Shown here: positions 8,492 to 16,910 of the stretch, piece by piece
Position numbering within the stretch: the first letter of the stretch is position 1
How the letters are laid out: every line of letters starts with the position of its first letter
From: Catalimonadaceae bacterium JC749
GTDB taxonomy: Bacteria > Bacteroidota > Bacteroidia > Cytophagales > Cyclobacteriaceae
Reading direction: 5' to 3'
DNA: 64,000 nt
NCBI GenBank assembly: GCA_021730635.1
Contig: JAJNNC010000001.1
Span: forward strand, 124,001 to 188,000
Program-made: the position numbers and the translations under genes
Notes under the pieces: model-generated
What the model was told of the DNA's origin: nothing
The model's database searches: none
Seen by the model: only the letters and a program-made list of their open reading frames with translations

Positions 8492-9379
8492 TTAAAGCGT
8501 GGTGGTACGTTGGATCAGCACTCTGGAGATCAGGTTAAAGACTAAGACGATGGCAAATAAGACCAGGGCCGCAAACATCAGCGCCGAGTCGTACATAGGA
8601 ATAGATAGCATCTCGCCATAGTTATTAGCGATCAGGGCCGGTAGCGGATAGCCTGGCTCCAATACACCTTTGGGTAGCTGTGCCATATTACCCACCACCA
8701 TAAGGACGGCAATGGTTTCGCCGAAAGCTTTGGAAACACCCAGCGCATAGGCCGCTACGATACCGGGCATGGCTTCCCGTATCACTACTTTTTTGATCGT
8801 TTCCCAGTAGGTAGCACCCAACGACAAGGAAGCTTCTTTCAAGGCTACCGGAATACAGCGAAACACTTCCAGCAACATGTGCAGCACAAAAGGAATGACC
8901 GAGATAGCCAACACGATGCTGGCAGCCAGTATGGTATACCCTGAGGTATCTTTTCCGAAGAAGGGGCCAACATATTTGGCGATGAGCGGCACGACCACCA
9001 GCACCCCCCACACCCCATGAATAACGGAAGGAATACCGGCCAGCATGTCGATGACAGAACGCATGATGCTCAACAATCTTGGCGGCGCATACTGTGTCAG
9101 GTAGACGGCCGGGAAAAAGCCCAGCGGTATCAGGATCAGGAGTCCGAGCAAAGATACAGCGACCGAACTCAGGATAAAGGGCAAAAATCCGAACTGCCCA
9201 CGGCCCGGTTGCCAGTCAGAAGAAGAGAACAGATCGATGAGTCCTTTTTCTTCTAACAGCGGTATCGATTTCAGGATAAGTCCTAACACGATGGCGAAGG
9301 GCAACAACAGGACAATCAGCGCTGCCGCTACCATCCAGACCGAAGAGGTTTTATTTTTAAGTTTTCTACTCAGTTTCAT
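8492..9379 (-). CDS. pstC: Phosphate-type ABC transporter permease PstC
   Basis: A permease subunit of 295 residues with a hydrophobic N-terminal helix and about six membrane segments. The EAA loop (KEASLSLGATYWETIKKVV) and the GVSKAFGETIAVLMVVGN segment are typical of PstC. It is preceded by pstS (52 bp upstream) and followed by pstA at 11 bp. The partners are PstA and PstB. Confidence 0.92.
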   Translation of the reverse strand: MKLSRKLKNKTSSVWMVAAALIVLLLPFAIVLGLILKSIPLLEEKGLIDLFSSSDWQPGRGQFGFLPFILSSVAVSLLGLLILIPLGFFPAVYLTQYAPPRLLSIMRSVIDMLAGIPSVIHGVWGVLVVVPLIAKYVGPFFGKDTSGYTILAASIVLAISVIPFVLHMLLEVFRCIPVALKEASLSLGATYWETIKKVVIREAMPGIVAAYALGVSKAFGETIAVLMVVGNMAQLPKGVLEPGYPLPALIANNYGEMLSIPMYDSALMFAALVLFAIVLVFNLISRVLIQRTTTL

Positions 9380-9431
9380 AAGGATTGAAGGACTGAAAGG
9401 TTAAAGGATTGTATGAATGAAACTTTCGTTT

Positions 9432-10427
9432 TTACAGGGTAGTGTCAGGAGATTGTAATTTGGCCGATTCACTTTGAATTTTCTCCTCCGTAAGTTTGAT
9501 ATAGCCTGCCTGCTCCACAAACTGCTGTCCGTCGGTAAGTACCCACTGCAAAAAGGCTTGTACCAATGGATTTTGGGGTTGGCCTTTCGCTACAAAATAC
9601 AAATCACGCGCGGGGGGAGAAGGATAGCGTCCATCGGTGATAGCAGCCACCACCTCGTCCATATTATTATAAAAACGTTCCTCATCACTGATCACCCCAT
9701 CGTTGTCGACGTCGATAGGGATCACTTCTATGCCAGGATATTTTTGTTTGGTTTGCAGGTCGTACACATAGATAATATTGTTGAAGCCAATACCATTCTT
9801 GTCTTTTTTCAGTGCATCGGCCAGTCCCGGATCGCCAAACACCCCTACCCCTTGCAAAGCTTCCTGCCCTTCGGCGCCCAGATATTCTGCCCAAACGGCT
9901 GCGGCACCAGAAGCATCTGATCGGGTGTAGACAGTAATCTTGGCATCCAGATTCTCTTCAGTCGCTTTACCCCAATTCTGGAGATCGCCTGTAATAAAGA
10001 TTTCACGAAGTTCTTCCTGGGTTAATCCTTTCTCTTTGAGAGGTTGGATCGCCGGATTGTCTGTACTGATGGTGGGCAGCACCGCATCTTTTGTAACAGC
10101 CAGCCACCAGGCACCCTTTTGTTTTTCTTCCTGCTTCAACTCCCGGGAGAACATGCCCAGGTCTACTGCTTCTGCCAAGGCATCGGCCATCCCTTTTCCA
10201 GCGCCTCCCGCTGAGATATTGAAACGAACCTCCGGATGAATTTTAGTGAATTCTTCAGCCCAGACCGTTACCAAAGGATACAGGGCAAAAGCACCGGAAA
10301 TAGAGACAGAACCCTCCAATTCTCCTGCGTTTTCCCCAGATGCCTTCCGGTCTGCGGAGTTTGAGTTTTGGCAGCCGTAGCACAAAAAGGTACTTATAAC
10401 TATGATTAAGAGATACTTCAGATACAT
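9432..10427 (-). CDS. pstS: PstS-type substrate-binding lipoprotein
   Basis: A 331-residue binding protein with a lipoprotein signal (MYLKYLLIIVISTFLCYGC, lipobox cysteine at 19). The mature part has the PstS-like anion loop SISGAFALYPL, the FSRELKQEE segment and a TRSDASGAAAVW loop, all typical of the PBP-like family (PF12849). It would capture an oxyanion at the outer face of the inner membrane and deliver it to PstCA. Its short upstream gap (10428-10497) contains a copy of the proposed Rrf2 box (10461-10484), so pstS may have its own promoter inside the cluster. Phosphate is the family default, but related tetrahedral anions are possible. Confidence 0.88.
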   Translation of the reverse strand: MYLKYLLIIVISTFLCYGCQNSNSADRKASGENAGELEGSVSISGAFALYPLVTVWAEEFTKIHPEVRFNISAGGAGKGMADALAEAVDLGMFSRELKQEEKQKGAWWLAVTKDAVLPTISTDNPAIQPLKEKGLTQEELREIFITGDLQNWGKATEENLDAKITVYTRSDASGAAAVWAEYLGAEGQEALQGVGVFGDPGLADALKKDKNGIGFNNIIYVYDLQTKQKYPGIEVIPIDVDNDGVISDEERFYNNMDEVVAAITDGRYPSPPARDLYFVAKGQPQNPLVQAFLQWVLTDGQQFVEQAGYIKLTEEKIQSESAKLQSPDTTL

Positions 10428-10460
10428 ATTTGTTTACTTTATAATGAATATTAATATTTT

Positions 10461-10484
10461 ATCTATATAGGATTAGTAGACTAA
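10461..10484 (-). promoter_or_regulatory. Proposed Rrf2 box before pstS
   Basis: ATCTATATA (10461-10469), eight bases, AGACTAA (10478-10484). This matches the sites at 11294 and 15002 except that the gap is two bases longer. It lies 34 bp upstream of the pstS start. Confidence 0.5.
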
Positions 10485-10497
10485 AGAGTGCAAAAAA

Positions 10498-11253
10498 TTA
10501 ATGGCTAAAATCCATTGTGTGAAATATGGTAAATCGGGAAATATATTGGCTGATATAGTCTATGCCGCTATTTCGCTGTTGAAACCAGTGAAAGAAATCA
10601 AACTGCAGTTGCAAGTTTTCCAGTATCCCATAATTCAGTGCCATACCCAGCCGGTTTTGGTCAAAGGTATTATAGACCACCTGTTTACCCAGATTGAGCA
10701 TTATTTCATCGTACATTTTGATATCCAGGGCACCTTTTTTAACATCTTTCCGGATGAGAGGATACTGCAGTTGCAACTGGTACCGGGCCCGGAAGTTAAA
10801 ATCATATCCATCGGTTAACTGATTGCCTTCCATTTTTCTGAAATAACGTTCTTCAAACCGATAACGATGGGCTATGCCCAGTTTGCCTGCTTTGGTTTTA
10901 TGGTTAATTTCCTGATGGGGTCGCCATTCGGGCCGTACCACTTCCACCGCCTGTTCAGGATCGGCAGGAAGGGATTGCAGAAAATAAGAAATACCGGTAC
11001 CAAAGGTAAAAGCATCGCCCAGCAAATAGTACAGTTGCACTCTGGGCAATAAACGTACCTGCTGACGATCAGGAAAAAGGGAACGCCGCTCTTCTATTTC
11101 TGCATGGAATTCCCAGTGATCTCCCAACACAAACTTGGGATAGTAGCGTACCCAAAGGAAGGCTTGGGAAGTGATATTTTTTTCATTCTGCTGGGCAGCC
11201 GCCTGCTGTACCATCCATAAAACCAGCAGTAAGGGATACATTTTTCGCCTCAT
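10498..11253 (-). CDS. DUF2490 outer-membrane protein
   Basis: A 251-residue protein with a cleavable signal peptide (MRRKMYPLLLVLWMVQQAAAQ) and alternating aromatic strands typical of a beta-barrel. The phrases FLWVRYYPKF, WEFHAEIEERRS and the C-terminal FTIFHTMDF place it in DUF2490, a Bacteroidota outer-membrane family of unknown function. It is the first gene of the pst cluster and has a proposed Rrf2 box 41 bp upstream. It might form a channel for the anion that the Pst proteins then import; that is inference. Confidence 0.75.
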   Translation of the reverse strand: MRRKMYPLLLVLWMVQQAAAQQNEKNITSQAFLWVRYYPKFVLGDHWEFHAEIEERRSLFPDRQQVRLLPRVQLYYLLGDAFTFGTGISYFLQSLPADPEQAVEVVRPEWRPHQEINHKTKAGKLGIAHRYRFEERYFRKMEGNQLTDGYDFNFRARYQLQLQYPLIRKDVKKGALDIKMYDEIMLNLGKQVVYNTFDQNRLGMALNYGILENLQLQFDFFHWFQQRNSGIDYISQYISRFTIFHTMDFSH

Positions 11254-11293
11254 GGGTTGGGCTCAGTTAGTTTTGTTAATACAAATATATATA

Positions 11294-11315
11294 ATCTATA
11301 TATTTGATAGACTAA
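11294..11315 (-). promoter_or_regulatory. Proposed Rrf2 box before DUF2490-pst
   Basis: ATCTATATA (11294-11302), six bases, AGACTAA (11309-11315). It includes the inverted pair TCTAT...ATAGA. This copy is the closest match to the site in front of the rrf2 gene itself. Confidence 0.6.
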
Positions 11316-11379
11316 TTGTAGAAAAAATATTTTTGTATCATGAGTTTAGTATGCTTGATAAAAAAAATTTTATCTATAA

Positions 11380-11401
11380 GTCTATAAATTCAATAGAGTT
11401 A
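11380..11401. promoter_or_regulatory. Weaker copy of the proposed Rrf2 box
   Basis: GTCTATAAA (11380-11388), six bases, AGAGTTA (11395-11401). An overlapping ATCTATAAG starts at 11372. It lies midway between the divergent start codons. Confidence 0.35.
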
Positions 11402-11541
11402 TTACATTTGTAAAAATGTCATTTCTGAAAGTTTAATTTTTTTTATGACCACTGCCCAATCCTGGTGGTCTTCCTCAGTCAGTAAGTTCAAGTAAATACA
11501 AAATTGTTAATCAAATAATACCTTTTTCATTACTATATATA

Positions 11542-11563
11542 ATCTATAGAATTAATCAACTAT
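11542..11563 (+). promoter_or_regulatory. Proposed Rrf2 box abutting the TonB receptor start
   Basis: ATCTATAGA (11542-11550), six bases, CAACTAT (11557-11563), ending 1 bp before the ATG at 11565. It shares the 14-base string TATATAATCTATAG (allowing one change) with the site at 11294. Its closeness to the start would let a bound repressor block transcription. Confidence 0.5.
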
Positions 11564-11564
11564 T

Positions 11565-14396
11565 ATGAAACACTTTTTATCCTCGTTCCCCCGCAATGCT
11601 TTTATCAGCCTTGCCATCGTGCTGCTGACTTTGTTGTCGCTGCAGTTACCCGCTCAATCTACCGTCGTAGAAGTGTCTGGTCATGTTATTGACCAGGAAA
11701 CCCAAGAACCCTTGCTGGGTGTCTCTATCGCTGTCAAAAACTCCGTGACCGGTACCATCACTGATGCTGATGGGAATTTTTCATTTAAAACAAAGTTGAA
11801 GTTCCCTTTCACCTTGCTTGTTTCCTCCATTGGCTATGCGCCACAGGAGTATATTATTGAGAATCTTTCTTCTGATATCCATATTGAACTGATCACACAG
11901 ACCTTGCTGGCGGAAGAGGTAGTGGTTACCGCCTCACGGGTAGAGGAGAGGATCTCCAAATCGCCGGTAGCTATCGAGAAACTGGATATACGGGCTATCA
12001 AAGAAACGCCTTCGCCCAGCTTTTTTGATGCTATCGAAAGTGTAAAAGGCGTACAGATGACTACCCTCAGCCTGGGTTTTAAAGTGCCAAACACCCGCGG
12101 GTTTGCCAACACAACCAATGCCCGCTTTCTGCAAATGGTAGATGGCGCTGATACACAGGCGCCAGGGCTGGGCGTTTCCATCGCCAATACGGTAGGCCCT
12201 ACCGAACTGGATATAGAAAGCATTGAGATCACGCCCGGCGCTTCTTCCGCCCTGTATGGTATGAACGCGTTGAATGGGATTTCTAACCTTATCACCAAAA
12301 GTCCTTTTCTGTATCAGGGGTTGAGTCTTTACCAGCGTACGGGCGTTAACCACGTAGACGGCGTGGAGTACACCCCTCAATTGTTTACCGAAAGTGCGGT
12401 TCGCTATGCCAAGGCTTTCAACAACCGCTTTGCCTTCAAAATCAATGTAGGATATCTGAGAGGGACCGACTGGGTAGCCGACAGCAGACGGGAACTGAAC
12501 CCCGAGGCCAATGCCTCTGTGGGTTTGGTAGGAGATGATAACCCTGCCGCTGACCCGCTGAACGCTTATGGGAACGAAAGTTCGAACAGGAGAAACCTTA
12601 CCCTGTCCGATGGCAAAAGATATGAAGTGCGTCGCACTGGTTACTATGAGAAATATATTGTGAATGACGACTACAAGGTAGAGAATGTAAAACTGGATGC
12701 CGCCCTGCATTATAAATTCACTGAGAACATAGAAGCCTCTTATGCCTACCGCATCGGTACCTCCGATGCTATATATCAGAGAGGCAACCGCATTAAACTG
12801 GATGATTATTGGATACAGCAGCACAAGGCGGAAGTGAAAGGCAGCCATTATCTGCTGCGGGGCTACCTGGTGATAGAAAATACTGACGACTCTTATAACC
12901 TGCGGCCTATGGGTGAAAATATGGACCGGGCTTTCAAAAGCGATGATGTCTGGTATACCGACTACCAAACTGCCTTCAACGAACATTACGGACAAGGAGT
13001 GTCAGTGGCAGAAAGTCACCGCCTGGCGAGAGCTGTTGCAGACGCTGGCAGGTACGTTCCGGGTACGACCGCCTTTGAGGAAAAACTTGATGAGCTAGCT
13101 CATATCAATAACTGGGATCTGGGTGCCCAGTTGGTGATGGAGCATAAATTCTATCATGTGGAAGGGCAGTATGATTTTCGAGACAGGATCAAGTGGATGG
13201 ATGTATTGATAGGCGCCGATTACCGTGATTTTTTGATACAGCCGGAGGGCAATAGCTTTACCAACCCAAGCGGAGATGATCCGCTGGCCATCCTGCATAA
13301 CGCCAAATACGGGGCATTTGCGCAGGGGACAAAAACATTGCTGAAAGAAAAACTCAAACTGACAGCTTCCCTCAGGTTAGACAAAAATCAGTATTATGAG
13401 GCAGAACTCAACCCAAGGGTTGCTGCGGTGTACACCTTGCAACAACTGCACAACTTCAGGGTGTCGTACCAGAATGGTTTTCGTTTTCCTACCTTATTTG
13501 AAGGATTTTCTACGGTCAATAACGGAGGGGTGATCCGCTTTGGCGGGATAGACATCATGTCACAGCATTTGCAACTGTTTGAAAACTCTTACCTGAGAAG
13601 TTCGGTAGATGCCTTTCAGGCGGCTGTTACCAGCGATATCAACAATGCAGGCAAAACACGGGAACAGGCTACTCTGGATAACCAGGGTTTGCTGGAAAGA
13701 AATACATATACATACCTGGTGCCGGAAGAAATCAACGCTTTTGATGTAGGTTATAAGGCCTCCTTGTGGGACAACCGCCTGTTTATCGATGCGGATTTCT
13801 ACTATAATATTTACAATAATTTTATAGACCAGATAGAAATCGCCGTACCCAACGAAGGCACCATCGGTGAACTGGTCAACGGGGTGGATCCTACCATCTT
13901 TGAAGTGGAAGACCGCACGCGCCATACCCGTTACCGCATGTGGACCAATGCCAAAAGCACTTATTACAATTATGGCGGTTCTCTGGGTATTTCTTATAAT
14001 TTTTACCAGAAATACAGTCTGAGCGGCAACCTGAGTTATGCCAAACTGGATAAGATTGAAGCCAAAGACAATGGATTGGAAACACCTTTCAATACACCTG
14101 CCTATATTGCCAACATCAGTATAGGCAACCGGGAGCTTTTCAAAAACTTTGGGTTTAATCTCGCCTGGCGGTGGCAGGATGCTTTTGCCTGGAAAGCACC
14201 ACTCGCTAACGGGATAGTACCGGCATACCATACTTTTGATGCGCAGGTGACTGCCAAAATACCTTCCCTGTTGGCTACCGCCAAACTGGGTGGCTCTAAT
14301 CTTTTCAACAACAGGTATTATCAGTATGAAGGAGGGCCTGTCATTGGAGCCATGTATTATCTGGCACTCACTTTTGACGGTTTGTTAAGGAAATAA
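11565..14396 (+). CDS. TonB-dependent outer-membrane receptor
   Basis: A 943-residue active outer-membrane importer. The signal peptide (about residues 1-31) is followed by a CarboxypepD_reg-like beta-sandwich (GHVIDQETQEPLLGVSIAV). The plug domain follows from about residue 115 (EEVVVTASRVEERISKSPVAI), with the VDGADTQAPG and PGASSALYGMNALNG plug loops, and then a 22-strand-type barrel. The family takes up siderophores, cobalamin, sugars or other large ligands. The ligand cannot be read from sequence, and there is no SusD partner. It is transcribed divergently from the DUF2490-pst cluster, and all three regions share the proposed Rrf2 box, which ties this receptor to the same nutrient response. 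Confidence 0.9.
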   Translation: MKHFLSSFPRNAFISLAIVLLTLLSLQLPAQSTVVEVSGHVIDQETQEPLLGVSIAVKNSVTGTITDADGNFSFKTKLKFPFTLLVSSIGYAPQEYIIENLSSDIHIELITQTLLAEEVVVTASRVEERISKSPVAIEKLDIRAIKETPSPSFFDAIESVKGVQMTTLSLGFKVPNTRGFANTTNARFLQMVDGADTQAPGLGVSIANTVGPTELDIESIEITPGASSALYGMNALNGISNLITKSPFLYQGLSLYQRTGVNHVDGVEYTPQLFTESAVRYAKAFNNRFAFKINVGYLRGTDWVADSRRELNPEANASVGLVGDDNPAADPLNAYGNESSNRRNLTLSDGKRYEVRRTGYYEKYIVNDDYKVENVKLDAALHYKFTENIEASYAYRIGTSDAIYQRGNRIKLDDYWIQQHKAEVKGSHYLLRGYLVIENTDDSYNLRPMGENMDRAFKSDDVWYTDYQTAFNEHYGQGVSVAESHRLARAVADAGRYVPGTTAFEEKLDELAHINNWDLGAQLVMEHKFYHVEGQYDFRDRIKWMDVLIGADYRDFLIQPEGNSFTNPSGDDPLAILHNAKYGAFAQGTKTLLKEKLKLTASLRLDKNQYYEAELNPRVAAVYTLQQLHNFRVSYQNGFRFPTLFEGFSTVNNGGVIRFGGIDIMSQHLQLFENSYLRSSVDAFQAAVTSDINNAGKTREQATLDNQGLLERNTYTYLVPEEINAFDVGYKASLWDNRLFIDADFYYNIYNNFIDQIEIAVPNEGTIGELVNGVDPTIFEVEDRTRHTRYRMWTNAKSTYYNYGGSLGISYNFYQKYSLSGNLSYAKLDKIEAKDNGLETPFNTPAYIANISIGNRELFKNFGFNLAWRWQDAFAWKAPLANGIVPAYHTFDAQVTAKIPSLLATAKLGGSNLFNNRYYQYEGGPVIGAMYYLALTFDGLLRK

Positions 14397-14415
14397 AAGC
14401 ATTGCTTAGAAGATG

Positions 14416-14453
14416 GTAAGCCCTGATTTTCATATGATATGAGCGGGGCTTAC
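14416..14453. terminator. Possible terminator between the TonB receptor and rrf2
   Basis: GTAAGCCC (14416-14423) pairs with GGGCTTAC (14446-14453) across a 22-base loop. It lies between the convergent stops. There is no strong T run, so it is only a moderate candidate. Confidence 0.4.
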
Positions 14454-14531
14454 ACTTTATGGATGATCCTGAAAAGGATATCGTTGAACCTTGCTCATGC
14501 GATGAACAGAAAACGCACGGTTGATGATAGC

Positions 14532-14984
14532 CTACACCAAATCTTTTGCTTTCTTTTTGAGTTTTTTTTCCCTTTCTATAATGGAAGCCAGCGTAGCGCT
14601 TTTGAGTTTGCGTACCGTTTCTTTTCGAACCTCAAAGAAAACATCCCTGATGCCACAGACATCCTCGTCTTTACACTCTTCACAGCGCTCATAATATTTG
14701 TAGGTGACGCAGGGTAACAAAGCAATAGGGCCATCGAAAAGGCGCATAACATCTGCTATGGTTACTTTCTCAGGTTTCTTTAACAGGTAATAACCACCTC
14801 CCCTTCCTTTCTTACTATTCAGAATACCGGCATTTTTCAGATCCAGCAATATGGCTTCCAGGAATTTCTGAGGAATATTTTCACTCTCGGCAATCTGGCT
14901 AATCAAGATGGGACCTCCTTCCTCGTAGGTTCTGGCTAAATATACTAAAGCATTGATCGCGTATTTGGTCTTTTTGGAAAGCAT
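14532..14984 (-). CDS. Rrf2 family transcriptional regulator
   Basis: A 150-residue regulator with an N-terminal winged helix (KTKYAINALVYLARTYEEGGPILISQIAESENIPQ and the GYYLLKKPEKVTIADVMR wing). The C-terminal cysteine cluster has the order C, eight residues, C, two residues, C, five residues, C (in PCVTYKYYERCEECKDEDVC). Rrf2 proteins such as IscR, NsrR and CymR sense Fe-S status, NO or sulfur supply. The cysteines here could hold a cluster or sense a small thiol signal; this is inferred. A proposed box lies 18 bp upstream of its start, so autoregulation is likely, and copies of the same box precede the TonB receptor and the pst cluster. Confidence 0.9.
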   Translation of the reverse strand: MLSKKTKYAINALVYLARTYEEGGPILISQIAESENIPQKFLEAILLDLKNAGILNSKKGRGGGYYLLKKPEKVTIADVMRLFDGPIALLPCVTYKYYERCEECKDEDVCGIRDVFFEVRKETVRKLKSATLASIIEREKKLKKKAKDLV

Positions 14985-15001
14985 GGGATAAAAATAATAA
15001 A

Positions 15002-15023
15002 GTCTATATAATATGTAAACTAA
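15002..15023 (-). promoter_or_regulatory. Proposed Rrf2 box before rrf2
   Basis: GTCTATATA (15002-15010), six bases, AAACTAA (15017-15023), 18 bp upstream of the rrf2 start. The 19-base core from GTCTA to TAAAC is an imperfect palindrome (about 15 of 19 positions), the shape expected for a dimeric Rrf2 protein. Confidence 0.55.
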
Positions 15024-15241
15024 ATCTTACTAGAAGATAAAAGATAAGGGCATGAAAGTAACAGGATGAAACCGGATAAGACAAAGCGCCTGCGCTCTGC
15101 TGATTATTAACAGGGTATACAGCACCAATCATATAAGCAACATCAGGGATTTGCAGACAGTTCATCCTGCCTGAGGAATACGTCCTTTTAGCCTAGGATA
15201 CACTTCTTTTACAGCAATTATTAATACATTTACCAGTTAGG

Positions 15242-16759
15242 ATGGATAGATTCATAAAAGATGTTATGGTAAAAATTCCTCTCAAATTTTCTTTTCTATG
15301 CTTGTTGGCTTCAATGCTTTTAGAAAGCTGTACCTCAAAGAAAAGTGAATTGGTATGGGACAAAAACCTTTATCGGATTGGTTCCCAATCTTCTCCACGG
15401 GCAACGGATTTGAATGAAGATGGGATCCTTGACATTGTGATTGGTGCCGGTAAAAATGAGTATCAATACAGCCAACAAGGCATATTGGCCCTGGATGGCA
15501 AAACAGGAGACATCTTATGGGAACAGGAAGCCGCAGATCAGGTGTATGGTTCCGCTACCTTCTACGATATTACGGGCGATGGGGTGCAGGATGTGTTTAT
15601 CGGAGGAAGATCCCCTGAGTTAAAGGCCATTAATGGCAAAACGGGTGAGGTGATATGGACTTACCAGTACCAGTATGAAGAGGATCCTGTGTTACAGTAC
15701 GCACGCTTCAACTTTCAGAACAGTGTGTTGGCACCAGACCAAAACCAGGATGGCCTCCCAGACCTGCTGATTGTCAACAGTGGCAATTCGAAAGCAGCTC
15801 CCTACACAGAAGAAAACCGTTTTCCGGGTGTACTGATGCTGATTGACATAAAAACAGGGCATATTCTTGCCGCCGACACCATGCCTGACGGCAAAGAATC
15901 GTATATGCCTCCTTTATGCTTTGAGCAGCCGGATAGCAAAGACCCGCTCATTATTTTTGGTACCGGTGGCGAAACCATCGAAGGCAAGCTGTATATGGCC
16001 AAACTTTCTGACCTGCTGGACCAGCAACTGTCAAGGGCGACGGTGCTGGCTTCCGAGGAAGGCCATGGCTTTATTGCACCTCCTGTCGTGGCCGATATCA
16101 ACCAGGACCGTTATCTCGATATAGTAGCTATCTCCCATAGCAGCACTGTTTTTGCCATTGATGGAAAAAATCAGGATTTGTTATGGCAACAGCACATACA
16201 GAATACAGAGTCGAGTAATAGTTTTGCCGTAGGTTATTTTACAGACGATGAGGTGCCTGATTTCTTTACGTTTGTGAGTGAAGGGCAATGGCCTCACAGT
16301 ACGGGGTCTATACAGATCATGCTGGATGGCTCCAACGGGCGCGTGGTCTACATGGACTCCATGGGCTGTACCGGGTTTTCTTCTCCTGTCGTTTATGATT
16401 TAAACAGGGATGGGCAGGATGAAGCCATTCTCAGTATCAATGAGTTCGATTGTGCGGTAGGATTTGCAGGCAAAGCCCCCAGCGTAATGGAAAACAAATT
16501 GATTGCCATTGATTTCAGCAAAGGTTCTGTCAATACCATTGATCAATCACCCGGTTTTAAAAATATTTTTTCCACACCCTGGATCGGTGACCTGGATGAG
16601 GATGGTTACCTGGATATTATTTACTGCCAGTACTATCATCGGGGCGACCTGCTTCTTTTTTTAGGCATGAGAATCAGAAGAATTTCGACGCCTATCCGTG
16701 TGAGAGATGCTGTACGCTGGGGTGCCTATATGGGATCTCACGGAAACGGAATATTCTGA
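15242..16759 (+). CDS. FG-GAP/PQQ-like beta-propeller lipoprotein
   Basis: A 505-residue exported lipoprotein. The signal ends at a lipobox (ASMLLESC, cysteine at 30). The mature protein is a beta-propeller with calcium-type DxNxDGxxD loops, for example DLNEDGILDIV, DITGDGVQDVF, DQNQDGLPDLL, DINQDRYLDIV and DLDEDGYLDII. These alternate with PQQ-like strands such as ILALDGKTGDILWE. Families of this type bind polysaccharide or protein at the cell surface, and the partner is unknown. A second ATG at 15266 would give a shorter, equally good signal peptide. It lies convergent to the SusCD pair. Confidence 0.75.
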   Translation: MDRFIKDVMVKIPLKFSFLCLLASMLLESCTSKKSELVWDKNLYRIGSQSSPRATDLNEDGILDIVIGAGKNEYQYSQQGILALDGKTGDILWEQEAADQVYGSATFYDITGDGVQDVFIGGRSPELKAINGKTGEVIWTYQYQYEEDPVLQYARFNFQNSVLAPDQNQDGLPDLLIVNSGNSKAAPYTEENRFPGVLMLIDIKTGHILAADTMPDGKESYMPPLCFEQPDSKDPLIIFGTGGETIEGKLYMAKLSDLLDQQLSRATVLASEEGHGFIAPPVVADINQDRYLDIVAISHSSTVFAIDGKNQDLLWQQHIQNTESSNSFAVGYFTDDEVPDFFTFVSEGQWPHSTGSIQIMLDGSNGRVVYMDSMGCTGFSSPVVYDLNRDGQDEAILSINEFDCAVGFAGKAPSVMENKLIAIDFSKGSVNTIDQSPGFKNIFSTPWIGDLDEDGYLDIIYCQYYHRGDLLLFLGMRIRRISTPIRVRDAVRWGAYMGSHGNGIF

Positions 16760-16851
16760 CACAACAACGATACCGCTGCATAGCAATACACCCGGATTGA
16801 CACCTGATAAGCATCCGTGTAAAGCAGATTTTTGGTTGGAATTTCTTCCAT

Positions 16852-16884
16852 AAAAAAACCCTGAAGGCCAGGCTCCAGGGTTTT
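16852..16884 (-). terminator. Rho-independent terminator after susD
   Basis: AAAACCCTG (16855-16863) pairs with CAGGGTTTT (16876-16884). On the minus strand the stem runs into seven T. It lies 27 bp past the SusD stop and may also stop transcription from the convergent FG-GAP gene. Confidence 0.8.
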
Positions 16885-16910
16885 CAATCATTATCATATT
16901 GTATTATGGG

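Larger units (their letters stand above)
11254..11564. other. Divergent promoter region between DUF2490-pst and the TonB receptor
   Basis: AT-rich, with no gene of its own. It contains three copies of the proposed Rrf2 box (11294-11315, 11380-11401, 11542-11563), so the two divergent units are probably controlled together. Confidence 0.6.
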
